A model generated the notes under the pieces. It was not told the origin of the DNA. It saw only the letters and a program-made list of their open reading frames with translations, and made no database searches. The translations under genes and the position numbers were made by a program. 64,000 nucleotides of DNA from Sphaerolaimus hirsutus (taxonomy: Eukaryota; Nematoda; Chromadorea; Monhysterida; Sphaerolaimidae), in NCBI GenBank assembly GCA_964036195.1, contig OZ038457.1, forward strand, positions 8,273,147-8,337,146, written 5' to 3'. Below, piece by piece: positions 36,346 to 47,800 of this stretch. The first letter of the stretch is position 1, and each line of letters starts with the position of its first letter.

Positions 36346-37456
36346 GGCAATCCCTATAATGAATTATCGCCTGCAGTGTTGCAGGTGATTAGAGGAAAAC
36401 GAATATACATCCAAAAGGTAAATAAATTATACATTCTATCTATCATCATACCTTAAATCTGTTTCCTTTTCTTTACAGAATGAATATATGTACTTGCAAA
36501 ATATAATGCAATATTTCAAAAAATCAGTGCCTATGGAAGTTGGTGCAGCTCTTCTGGCCTATGTACCCATCAGATATGTACTGGAACTTATCAATCATGT
36601 GGCAACAAAGAAAAGGCTATGCGATAATAGTGATGAACTTTACATTCGTAATAAACTGACTCATTTACTAGAAAGTAATCATATGATAACTATCATGAAA
36701 AATAAGCTTATCACTCTAATTGAATTTCAAGCTAGACCCGTTTCAAGTATAGATCAACAACAACTTCAAATTAACTATTTTGGAAGTGAAAGTAGTGATA
36801 GTTTTAAGGTTACCATTTTATTTGGAGAAGATATACCTGGACATGTTTTAAATATGATTCAATGGTGTCATAATATAAAAAGAGTATGCTTTGTAATAAG
36901 AGATGAAATGCTAAATGATTGTACACTCTATATGAAAATGCTATGGCCAATATTCGCCAAAAAGGAAAAAATGTGTGAATTGGCAGCATTTGCAGTAGGT
37001 TCCAGAACAACTCATGCATATTACTTTACACTTAAATATCTGAACACTATGCTTAATCAATTCAAACCAAATCAATTGATATTGTCACTATATTGTAATA
37101 ATGTAGTATTAGTGAGATCACTAATTTACATGTGTTTATCTCGTAATTACTTAATCCCCATTATTGTAAAAAGTAAATGTACAACCATGAGTGTATACAT
37201 CCTCAAAGATATACAATACTTTAACAGTCATTATAACCCAATCTTTAATTGGCAAAGCTGGATACTCAATTTAAAAAATTCTATACCTGATGAACATCAG
37301 AATAAATTTCGCTTTGACTTTAAATATGATACTTTAATGGATCCAAAAGCTAAGACTATTACAGAAAAGTTCCACTTCTGTAGTAAGGTTATTATTCTTG
37401 ATGATGAGACAGAATCTCATTCTTCCATGCTTTGTGCTGATATGAGAGAAAATTGA
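36331..37456 (+). CDS. Unknown 354-codon gene at the right end of the Polinton
   Basis: The gene is a first coding exon at 36331-36417, an intron with gtaaat...tttacag ends, and a second exon at 36479-37456. It begins MENRQGNPYNELS and is mixed alpha/beta in appearance with several hydrophobic strands (for example 'FKVTILFGEDIPG', 'RVCFVIRD', 'QLILSLYCNNVVLV'). No known motif was recognised. Poly(A)-signal-like aataaaataaac follows at about 37522. The start overlaps the 5' end of the polymerase gene on the other strand, so the two probably share a bidirectional promoter. It reads outward toward the right terminus and looks whole. Confidence 0.65.
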
Positions 37457-38292
37457 ACAATTCCATGACCATTATTATTATTATTATTATATAGCCGTTG
37501 ATTTTAACTGTTCTAATGTCATAAATAAAATAAACAATAAAAATATTGTTTCTTATCCATAATCTATCAAAATGTACGCACTGAAGAAGTGTAGGTTAGA
37601 AAACCATATTTATACAGGCTACATCGACATTCCTATCATAGCTCAATAACGTTTCAACTAAATACATTTTAAGATGTCACCAAGTCAACAGAACAATCAT
37701 TACACATAAACATTCACACCCACACATTCACGCATATACAATGACATTCCACGCATACATGTCTACATGCATTCATTCAAATGCTTGAAATGAATCATAC
37801 ATTCCAACATACACTCAATGAAATACAACATTCCACACTACATTCCAGCCACACATTAATGAAATACAACTATTCAAACAATAGACATGCATTCCAAACA
37901 TTTGAATGTGTATATGTAGATGCATAACAACCCCCTCACACATCATTTCTTAGCAATATAGCATTGACATATAATTTCCTTATTTATCAAACTCTCTAGA
38001 TTAAACTTCTTGCAACACTACATCATGACATCCCAAATCCTCAACTCTCATTGTTATCACAAGATAAAATAACATAGGAATCCAAATCACTGATAAAACA
38101 ACCACTCAATGACACATGGGGCATAGATCTTACAAATGGATATATAAATATACAAGAACTTATGTCACCACAATTTCTGGGCATATTCCAGAAATCGGAT
38201 ACAAGTGTAGCACTCACAAAATCACAAGTAACACCTCTTTCGTTCCTTTAATGACGTCATTGGAACAAGTGAGGTGTTCTAGGTAATGACAC
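37457..38292. other. A+T-rich right subterminal stretch, no gene
   Basis: After the poly(A) region there is low-complexity DNA rich in acattcca/cattcaca words (37680-37900), then unique A+T-rich DNA up to the palindromic core and terminal repeat. I see no coding sequence. Confidence 0.6.
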
Positions 38293-38380
38293 ACTCGTAC
38301 TCAAATGTCCGGAAGGTGTCCGCCAAGGTAATGTACTCGCTTATTTCCGTTAGTAAGTCCATGTGCTATGGTATACTGCT
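38293..38380 (-). repeat. Right inverted terminal repeat of the Polinton
   Basis: It ends ...ggtatactgct and is the inverted partner of the left end. Just inside lies the palindromic core with tgacgtca at 38253-38260. Confidence 0.92.
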
Positions 38381-38386
38381 GTGTAC
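38381..38386. repeat. Right 6-bp target-site duplication of the Polinton
   Basis: gtgtac, an exact match to 1825-1830 in the same orientation. Confidence 0.93.
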
Positions 38387-38872
38387 TGATTAGCGCATAA
38401 GTTTGCGGACACACTTGTATTTATCTTCTAGTTAACCGGGGAAAAAATTTTTAACGGGGGTTCAAAGTCAGGTAAAAACATAAAATGATGATTAGAATGT
38501 CGCAAAGCGTGTCTTAGATAGATTCAGAAGAACACCGAGGTAAACAATATTCGATACTTTTACAGATCCAATGAATATTTACAACGATTATGCTGTGCAA
38601 AAACGCAGTGTGAATAAATCGTGTTAATTTACCAAAAAAAGATAACTTTCGAACCATCTGTAATGTCTTATACTGCCTAATGCAAAAAATGTGATAATGT
38701 CTATTGCAAAAAAGCTACCGAAAAAATACTACTATTGAAAAAGCCTTAAAAGCAAACAGCAAACAACTAAAAGTCTCAGTCTAAAAATGAATCGAACAAA
38801 AAAACAGCGGCACATCCTATTATAAAGCTAAAAATTCAATAAAAAAGAACTCAATTTCCTTCAAACCCCACA
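38387..38872. other. Host spacer between the Polinton and the asparaginase 3' end
   Basis: Unique A+T-rich DNA that must hold the 3' untranslated region of the asparaginase gene (reading leftward). I see no other gene and no certain poly(A) signal on the minus strand. Confidence 0.5.
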
Positions 38873-41800
38873 TCAAGACGGCGTGGAAGTTGTCAGCGCG
38901 GCGACAATTTCCACAAAGTTTCTCTGCTGCGCATCTATTAGCGCAGTGTGTCCGAAATTGTCACATCTGAACCGGTCCACATTTTGCTGCAGCAGATATT
39001 TGACCACTGTGAGGCTGTTGCGGCCTGTCGCCTGGGAATGGAGTATTATTGAGGTGTTGAAAAATGAAACACTTGCAGCGCCAAGATCCAACTATTTAGT
39101 GAAAATAACACTATTTACAATTATTGATTTGGATTCAATAATATTTTCATTGAAATTGTGCCATGCATTATACTCGGCGGACATCACACTTTGCATGGAA
39201 ACCTACCATAATCCATCTGAATAGTGAACCGAAATTATGCAGTTTTTCATCATAATATTTCGTTTTGAGTATAAGAAATTAATTACGAAATTTATCACGA
39301 TTTTATTCATTAAATTATGGTAGAATTATGCGCAAAGTATGCGCTTCACTCGGTATATGGTAGACATTTCTCCACCAAGCAATGACTTTTACACACATGC
39401 CATCACGATTTGATAAAATTCCATGCCCAAATTCAACCCCACCCTAAAAAACAACGAAAAAACCCCAAAAACCCACCACATGCAGCGCCGACCTGCCGTC
39501 ATAATCTGCCGTGTTCAAATCCACACCGGCGCGCACAAAAGCGCTCAATCCATCGATATCTGCATCAGCGGCGCAACTGCACAATTCCACGCCGAGACGC
39601 ACCAAAGGCCAGTCGATATGGCCGCCGGCTGATCGGATCAAATCGATTGATGGAACCACGCGGCAGGTTACTGCTATTAGTAGGGGAGTGCGGCCCCATT
39701 TGTCCCTGGAAGTTGAGATTGGTGAATGAAGTTATGGGTGGTTTGGTGGTTTTTATTAAGTGTGAGCCTAGCGATGGGATTATAGACACCCGTTAAATTC
39801 AATTTTGAGTGGGCAGAAATGTGTAAACGTAACAAAAATAAAAAACAACAACAATTTAGCACACTCAAACAACACCCACAAATACTTAACAGTATACCCC
39901 AACCACACAAACACCCACATCAACCAACTTGACATGCAAATCGGCGCCATTGGCAATGAGCCACTTGAGCAGCGGCACGGCCACCTCGGGCAGCTGCGCG
40001 GCGGCCACGTGCATTGGCGTTCTGCCAACGTCGTCCTTTTCGTTGATGCTGGCGCCGGCGAGTCGCCAAGCGGTCAGGCCGTCCGTGTCGCCGCGCGCCA
40101 CGCACTGGCACAGCTCCATGCCCTGGGTGGAGTGAATAGAGTGAGTAGAGTGGTCGATCGACTACGGTAGAGCGAGAAATTCTTATTGGTCTACACTATT
40201 TATATGAATATTTAGGTAGTCTAATAAACTGGGCTGCAGTTGACTACCATAATCTTATAAATAGGACAGGTCTAATAGAAAAGATTGACAAGACGTAAAT
40301 GTCAGCCATGACTGTCCAAAAATTCATTTTTTTAACCAAAATGTGAAATTTTCCTATCGCTGTGCTGAAGTAAATATTCTGTATGTTAGGTTTTTCAATT
40401 GATTTCATTTTTGTTAAATTAGAGGGTGAAATCAGACGTATACGAGAAAAAATTTATACGCTATGACATACACAAAGTAAAATTATTTCCTGCTGACAAA
40501 ATTCCACTGCACATAAAATCCTTGATAATTTACCAAATTTTCTGACACCCACAATATCCACCAAAAATCCGTTCAAAACAAACCTGAGTGGTGGTATGCA
40601 AATGACCCAAGTTGGCGCCGTGACTAATTAACGTCTCTATGATCGCGAAATGTCGACCCTGAATAGCGCACTGCAGCGGTGTCAAATCCCAACGGTCGCT
40701 GAGATGAAAAATTGGGTGCAAATTTTCTTGTTAAATATTTATGCAACACAAAATCGGATAGACAAACCGAGAGTGCACATTGAGGCCGTGTTTAAGTAGA
40801 AATTCGATAGACTCGCGCGCACCGCAATGCGCGGCCACGTGCAGAGGCGACCGCAAATCGTAATCGGTCAAATTGAGCTTGACGCCCTGAAAAAAGTACT
40901 GGGTAGCAGGGGTTTCCTAGATTTTGACCCACCGGGGGGTTGGATAAATAGCTGGCCGATTTGGGGGGTTAAATTTGCCTACGGGATAGATAGATAGCTG
41001 GGCGGTATAGGGGGAGTTACCCCCCCATTGGAGACCCCTGCTGGGTAGTTTGAAATTGTAAAAAGAACGCAGTTGTGACTACGCAACTATTCAATACGTA
41101 CAGTGCATAAAAACATCCGAAACAAACAAAACAATCCAACACCGACCCCGCTGTGCAGCGATTTGAGCGCGGCGACGTCGTTGTGCACGGAGGCGGCGCA
41201 GGCGAGCGGGGCGGCCAGGGCGTCGCGCAGCGCGTTCACCTCTGTCGCCGAGCTCAGACCCAGGAACTTGATCAGCCGCGGCAGCACGTCCAGTTCTGCG
41301 GTTGAATGTAATGTTGGAGGGGGGGAGTTGAAAAGGATAGGGTTTTCGTTTTCCAAAGGTAAAATGTATCCGTTTCCAGCCGCTTTTCCCATTTCCCTTG
41401 TTTCTGAATATTTTTGTTTTTTTCTGCCTCATATTCCGTTTTCCGGAAATTCTACTGTTGTTTTTTTCCGCCTCTATTTCAATTTTCTGGCTCTACTTCC
41501 GGTTTTCTGTATCAGCCAAACTGGTAAACTTGCATGCAGGTTCTTCAATTATGCATTTTTTCCGTTTCCAGCAGAATTATTGCAATTTTTTTATTTCTGG
41601 AAAATCTCTGCACATTATTCAATTTCTAGCAACATTGTTTCATTTTTTTCGTTTCCATGCAAATTTTGCTTTCCGTTTTTCGGCATTTCAATTTTCCAGC
41701 AAAGTGCAAATCTTTTTCCGTTTTCCATGAAATTTGGTATCTGTACTATTTGGGCCCAGTGCGCAAAACAAAACAATGTAAATACCTGGCAACGTGACAG

Positions 41801-44800
41801 CAGTGTGCCGCCCTTTGGGGCCCACGTGCAAAGTGAGCTCCCCACGCAAGTTCTTTCTCATCATTTTGCGTTTATAGTCGATAGGCCAGTCCTTGCCGAG
41901 CACGTAGGACAGCTTGGTGAGCGCCGCCTCGACGGTCATGTCGCTGCCGCCGATCACACCGATCTGATGTGATCGTGAAGGTAGTATTTATTGATGGATG
42001 TATGAAGTTTAAAGATAGCTTTTATTCTTAGAGCCCTAACAGTAGTTCAGCGACTGGGATTAGGGGAAAGCTCTTTCCCAAGATCGAGCTGAAAAATCGG
42101 ATGCCAACCATTCTTGTGTAACAAAACTACACAAGCTACACACAAGCAGGGTTGGCAAAATCTCAGAAAAAAATAAAAATAAAATGGAAAATTGAAGAAT
42201 AAAATAAAATAAAATGGAAAATTAATAAAATAAAAATACAATTTTACTAAAATTCAAATTTTAGTAAAATTTTAGTAAAATTGTACAAAAATTCGAATTC
42301 GAGTGTCTGTAAAACCCTATAAAAAGTTTTCTATCCTGTTGCTTAAAGTTTTAGCTGCAAATTTGCATAACAGGTGCCTTGTTGTTGGTTTCATTGTATT
42401 GATTGAAAAATATTTTTGCCCAAAATTGCAAATTTTCACATCTTTTAATACATTATCACCTAAAAATCACTAATTTATTTGATTTTTTCCTATTTTCTTT
42501 GTTCCATACTTGAAAAAGCCTATACACTGAACCCTGCAAGCCCCCCACCCCCCAAAAGTAACAAATTTTTAGCTATATTCCATCGGGAGGAGCAATTAGC
42601 TACATATCTATCCGGCCCCTGTGAGGGTCACAAGTCTACCGTATTTCCTCGAAATACCCGCCGGGGGGTGATTGTTTCAGAGTGAGAATGTTGAGGGGGG
42701 TTAAACGAGGGGGGGGGGGGTATTTCGAGGGGGGTTATTATTTCGCCTAAATTTTTTTTGAAATTCCAGTACTAAATTGTCGTCTGTAACATACGCAGAC
42801 GTAGAAAAATGCAACAATAGCCGCTATATAATAAGAGTCTATTGACTTATATAAGTGTGTAACACCGTTCTAACGTAACAATTCATAGTTTTTAACGTGT
42901 GTTTTGCATTGGCCGAATCACAAACCGCAGTTTTGTCATGTACGTTAACTGTACACTCAATTTGGGGGGGGGGTATTTCGAGGGGGTGGGTAATTATTTC
43001 ATAGTGTCCATTTCGAGGGGGGGGGTATTTCGAGACGGAGGTATTTCGAGGGGGGTGGTATCTCGAGACGGGGGTATTTCGAGGGGGGTGGTATTTCGAG
43101 GAAATACGGTTAGGGTTCAAACGGGATTGACTTTTCGGGATCGGGATCGGGATCGGGATTCACTTTTTGAGATTTCGGGATCGGGATCGGGATTGGGGTT
43201 TTGGGATCGGGATCGGGATTGGTTTTTTGAGATTTCGGGATCGGGATCGGGATTGGCCGGGATTGGGGTCACGGGATCGGGATCGGGATTGGGATTGGCA
43301 TTTTTCCGGGATCGGGATTGGGTTCTAGGGATAACGATTTTGGCCATTTTTCTGGCATTCACAGTTGTTCATAAAGGTCTCAAAACACTGTTGGATGCCA
43401 GAAAAGTGGCATAAAATTAACACTGGGGGTTTGCATCCACTTTTTTGCATGCAAAAACGTCATTATTTCACGTTTTACAATTTCTACCAATTTTTCCGGG
43501 ATCGGGATCCCGGACTTTGAAGTTTCTCGGGATCGGGATCGGGATTTGAAAATTTTCGGGATCGGGATTGGTATTTTTGGATTTCGGGATCGGGATCGGG
43601 ATTGGGGTTTCGGGATCGGGATCGGGACTGGTAAATCCCGGAATTTCACGGGATCCGGGATCGGGATCGGGATCCCGTTTGAACCCTAAATACGGTACAT
43701 TAATTTTTTGTATTCATCTGCATGCTTCTAGCGTGCACATTGTTTTATGGCCTTGCATCCAAGATTCCGATTTTTTTTAAAAATTTTGTAAAATTTTTGT
43801 AAAATTTTTGTAAAATGGTTTCATTTTATTTTATTAATGACATTTCAGAATAAAATAAAATAAAATGAAACACGAATAAAATTAAAATAAAATACAATTT
43901 TAATAAAAATAAAATACAATTTTAGTAAAAAGAATTTTACTAAAACCAACCATGCACACAAGAACTATCACAAAACTTCACGACAAAAACTATCAGAAAA
44001 CGTCTAGAAACGACATTACCAGCCCATTCCGTATGTCAAAATGGCACGCTAATTTTAGCAACAAAAAAATTAAAAGTAGTGGAAGTATTGATTGCGGGGT
44101 TTTTGGAAAACAGTTCCACCCTTTTCCAAAACAGGAAAACAGTCCCAACAGAAAATTTTCAATAAAAACTCTTGCTAACAATATTGGAACGTATTGCAGT
44201 GGTGTTTTTTTTTGTCGACACTATTTTTGCCGCTTCCTAATATCGGCGGAAATTAATCTGCCAGCCCCCGTGCATTGACAAATGACTTAGCATCGACCAT
44301 GGACGCATACACACACACTAAATGGAGCCACACACACTAAATCAATGTCATCGTCTAAGGCAGCAGCTTGCATGTATCCATACTTTAAGTATTTTCCCTA
44401 TTTCCATGAACGCTCGAAACCAATCGAACATGTACACATCTTTATTAGGTCAATCTTAATCCTTCTTAATTAGAATTGCACATCTACACATTCCTCCTTA
44501 ATTAGGTGCACACGCACACACACGAAATCGCGTACGCATCAAGTTCATCTACCTCGTCCCGACCAAAACTTCCACTCACATCGGCCAGCACTTGTCCAGT
44601 AGCATAGTGAATATCGACTTCCCCTCGGACGCACTGCGAGCAATTGACAATCACGCAGCCGCGATCGACGGCCTGCTTTAGCACTTGGATGATGTCCAAG
44701 CGTCTGGACGACATGTTGCCCGACCCGAACGTCTGCAAGACCACGCCCATCGTGGGGGGCGCCACCGCCGCGCGAACCTGCAGGCCGGGCGTGGGACAGA

Positions 44801-47800
44801 CTGTAGGTTGTGAGAGTGCGAAGGTTGCACCAGCACTACAGCGTAGGACAAATTTTGAGGGGGTTGATTAGAGGGGGGCTTATTCAAGGGGGTGTAAGTT
44901 CGGCAGAAAATTTCGTGAAGGGTCGTAGTAAAGAATAGGCCAAAACATACCCAAAACTGGTAATAAATGAGATCAAACGGGATATATTCAGCTATAAGCA
45001 GGTACAGCTATAATAACCCCTGGATATCGAACACCCCTGGACAACAAACACCCCTGGACATCAAACACCCCTGGACATCAAACACCCCTGGACAACAAAC
45101 ACCCCCGGACAACAGCATGCGCGCAGTGGGCCGCAATCACCCCTGGGCAACCGCAGCACATGTGCATTGATCGCACACACCTGCCAGGTTGGCGCCATGT
45201 CACCGCCAATGCATGAGCAGTGCATGTGCTCACGCTGGACTGGCGCCATTTCTGCCATGCAGCTGCGCCCACCCTCACGCATTGTCATGCATTGTTCACA
45301 GCTGCACAGTGCTCAAATATAATCACTCAATTTCGTGCAGCGCTTATATCCAATATACAGTACATCAAAAAGAAACTATCAATTGATGCTATTGGAATCT
45401 AATTCACTACACTTCTTATTATTTGATTTGTTTTTAGAGTAAATGACAATAAATTTTCAATTTTAAATAAAAGTGTGAAGTGTGAAGTGATCACATGCGG
45501 CGGCGCACTAAAGCTATAATAACAATTGCATGAAAGTCGTCACAGCCATGCGGCAGAAATGGCGCCAGTTGGCGTGAGCACATGTGCTGCTCTTGCATTG
45601 GCGGCGCCATGGCACTGACTTGGCGGGCACTGGCGGTCACTGCACTTGTGTTGCAGTTGTCCAGGGGTGATTGCAGCCTACCGTGTGCACGCTGTTGTCG
45701 AGGGGTGTTTGTTGTTGAGGGATGTTTGTTGTCCCAGGGTGTTTGTTGTCCCAGGGTGTTTGTTGTCCCGGGGTGTTTGTTGTCCCGGGGTATTTGTTGT
45801 CCCGGGGTGTTTGTTGCCTGGGGTGTTTGATGTCCACAGCTGCAGACACTTAGATATATAGTGATATAACTACACAAACAAGTATATGTGTAGCAATTTG
45901 GCAGCAATTAAGACACCATGTAAATTGCATACATGACGTACAATTTTCGAGACGGGGGTATTTCGAGGAGGAAGGTATTTCTTCCTCAGGTCGCTCAGAC
46001 CTGGGGGTATTTCGATGGGTCAATTCAAGGACGGTGCACTATTCCGCATTTTGGCCTATTCCGCATATTGGCTCGTCCCACACATTTAGCTACCCATCCC
46101 GCATTTTGGCCTATCCCGCATCTTGCCGGTGTAATGTGCGAGATAGGCAGTGTGCGTGATGGGTTTGTGTGCGGGATAGGCCAAAATGCGGAATAGGCCA
46201 AAATGCGGAATAGTGCACCGTCCTTTTGGAATGGAACTCCTCATGTGCGCCGCACGTGCAAATCACACGCGACGCAAATCACACGTGGCGCATGTCAATT
46301 GCCCCCCCACAGTTGCCCCCCCATACTTAATTGCGTGTTGCGCAATTAAGTGATTATTGTGTGGGCAGTTCGCGGTTGGCGCTGATCAATAAAAATATTA
46401 TCAGCCGTTAACTGCCCACACAATTATCCAGGGGTTGCCAAGATTTTGGCCTTCGCGGGGGCTGGATAGATAGCAAATCGCTCCTCCGGAGGGATAGATA
46501 GCTGAAAATTTTTTCTGGGGGGGGCTGGGGGGGCTTGGGGGGGGCTCGCGGGGGTAAAATATATAGGCTTTTTCAGTGCATAGAAGGCCGAAAGGGGAAA
46601 AATCGCTAAAAATCGGTAAAAAGTGGTCAAAAGTAGGTTTTAAATGACTAAAAACAGGCATATAACCATGCATATAGCTGGAGAGCACAATTTTGAAGGT
46701 GAAAACTATAAAAAGGTGCGAAAATTGACGATTTTGAGCGAAAATTGGGGCAAAATTTCTCAAAAACCACTCCAGATAGATAGATAGCTGAGCGATTTGG
46801 GGGGGGGGTCTTTGGGGGTAGTAGCCAAAAAATTTGCCTCGGGATAGATAGATAGCTGAGCGGCCTCCGGGATAGATAGATAGCTGGCGGATTTGGGGGG
46901 GGCAGCCCCTCCCCCCAGCCCCCCCCTAGGAGACCCCTGCAATTATCACTTAATTGCTCAGGTATTTGCTTATTTGCTTGAGGCCGTATATGCTTGAATA
47001 ATCCCCCTGGGGGATTATTATTTCGTCAGGCATTTTTGAGGGGGGAACTATTCGAGGGGGGATCTATGCAAGGGGGGAATTATTATTTCGTCAAAATTTA
47101 CAAACATGCGGCGCACATGGGGAGTTCCATTCCAAAAGGACGGTGCACTATTCCGCACACAAACCCATCACGCACACTGCCTATCTCGCAAATTACACCG
47201 GCAAGATGCAGGATAGGCCAAAATGCGGGATGGGTAGCTAAATGTGCTTATCAAAAAAAATTTACAAATACAAACACCATCTTGCAACAGACCACGTCGC
47301 AAGGCATCGATGGAAATATCCGCAGCACGACAACATTTCGCTCCAGCGCCGTGTGCAATTTGAATGTCTCAACGTCGGGACTGCGAAATATCGAATCGTG
47401 GTCCACTGTAATTGGCGAATTGAGATTAAAATTGTGACGTGAAAACTTCTTGCATGTAAAAATTGCACATTTTTAAGATTACACACCTTTGAAATTGATC
47501 TCCATTAAAACCAATGGTTCTATGTTTGGACTATGAAATGCATTCAAGGCGCTGTTGTCCACCTTAGAACATCTGTTTCCTCTGAGCAATTTATTGTTGA
47601 AATAGATGCACACCTCAGGGATGTCCATCGAACCTGCCACAATTAGTGCACCGATGAAATTCTCCTGGCCATCGCTGCGTACCTCGCATACTGGTATCTG
47701 AAAAACAGTTTCCCCCATCACATTGCATTGAAAAAAATGTGTTTACAGGGCAATGTTTATAAGTGCAGTACAAACAGTACTTCATTGTTACTGTTAAGTG

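Larger units (their letters stand above)
1831..38380. mobile_element. Polinton (Maverick), 36.55 kb, apparently near full length
   Basis: The ends are defined by an AG-starting inverted terminal repeat on both sides and a perfect 6-bp duplication outside. Inside are the core family modules: protein-primed DNA polymerase B, a retroviral-type integrase with the C-terminal fold typical of Polintons, an FtsK/HerA-like packaging ATPase, a double-jelly-roll major capsid protein and a penton-like minor capsid candidate. I did not find the usual adenovirus-type cysteine protease. At over 36 kb it is about twice the common 15-20 kb size. The excess is mainly the accessory left third, 2-16 kb. Most genes consist of coding stretches separated by short intron-like gaps. 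The element looks young (79 bp of identical ends) and near whole. I cannot count breaks reliably, but few are obvious. Smaller transposons are inserted within it. Confidence 0.93.

Noticed and set aside
1831-38380. Adenovirus-type cysteine protease of the Polinton
   Set aside because: No stretch shows the expected HW...N/D...Q...C-G-x-x-C/A pattern. It may be missed or carried in an unrecognised exon.
43117-43649. Asp/Arg/Ser/Gly-repeat open frames on both strands
   Set aside because: They are read-throughs of GGGATC tandem repeats inside a MITE.
45491-45907. Pro/Thr/Gln/His-rich open frames on both strands
   Set aside because: They are products of the inverted minisatellite arrays.
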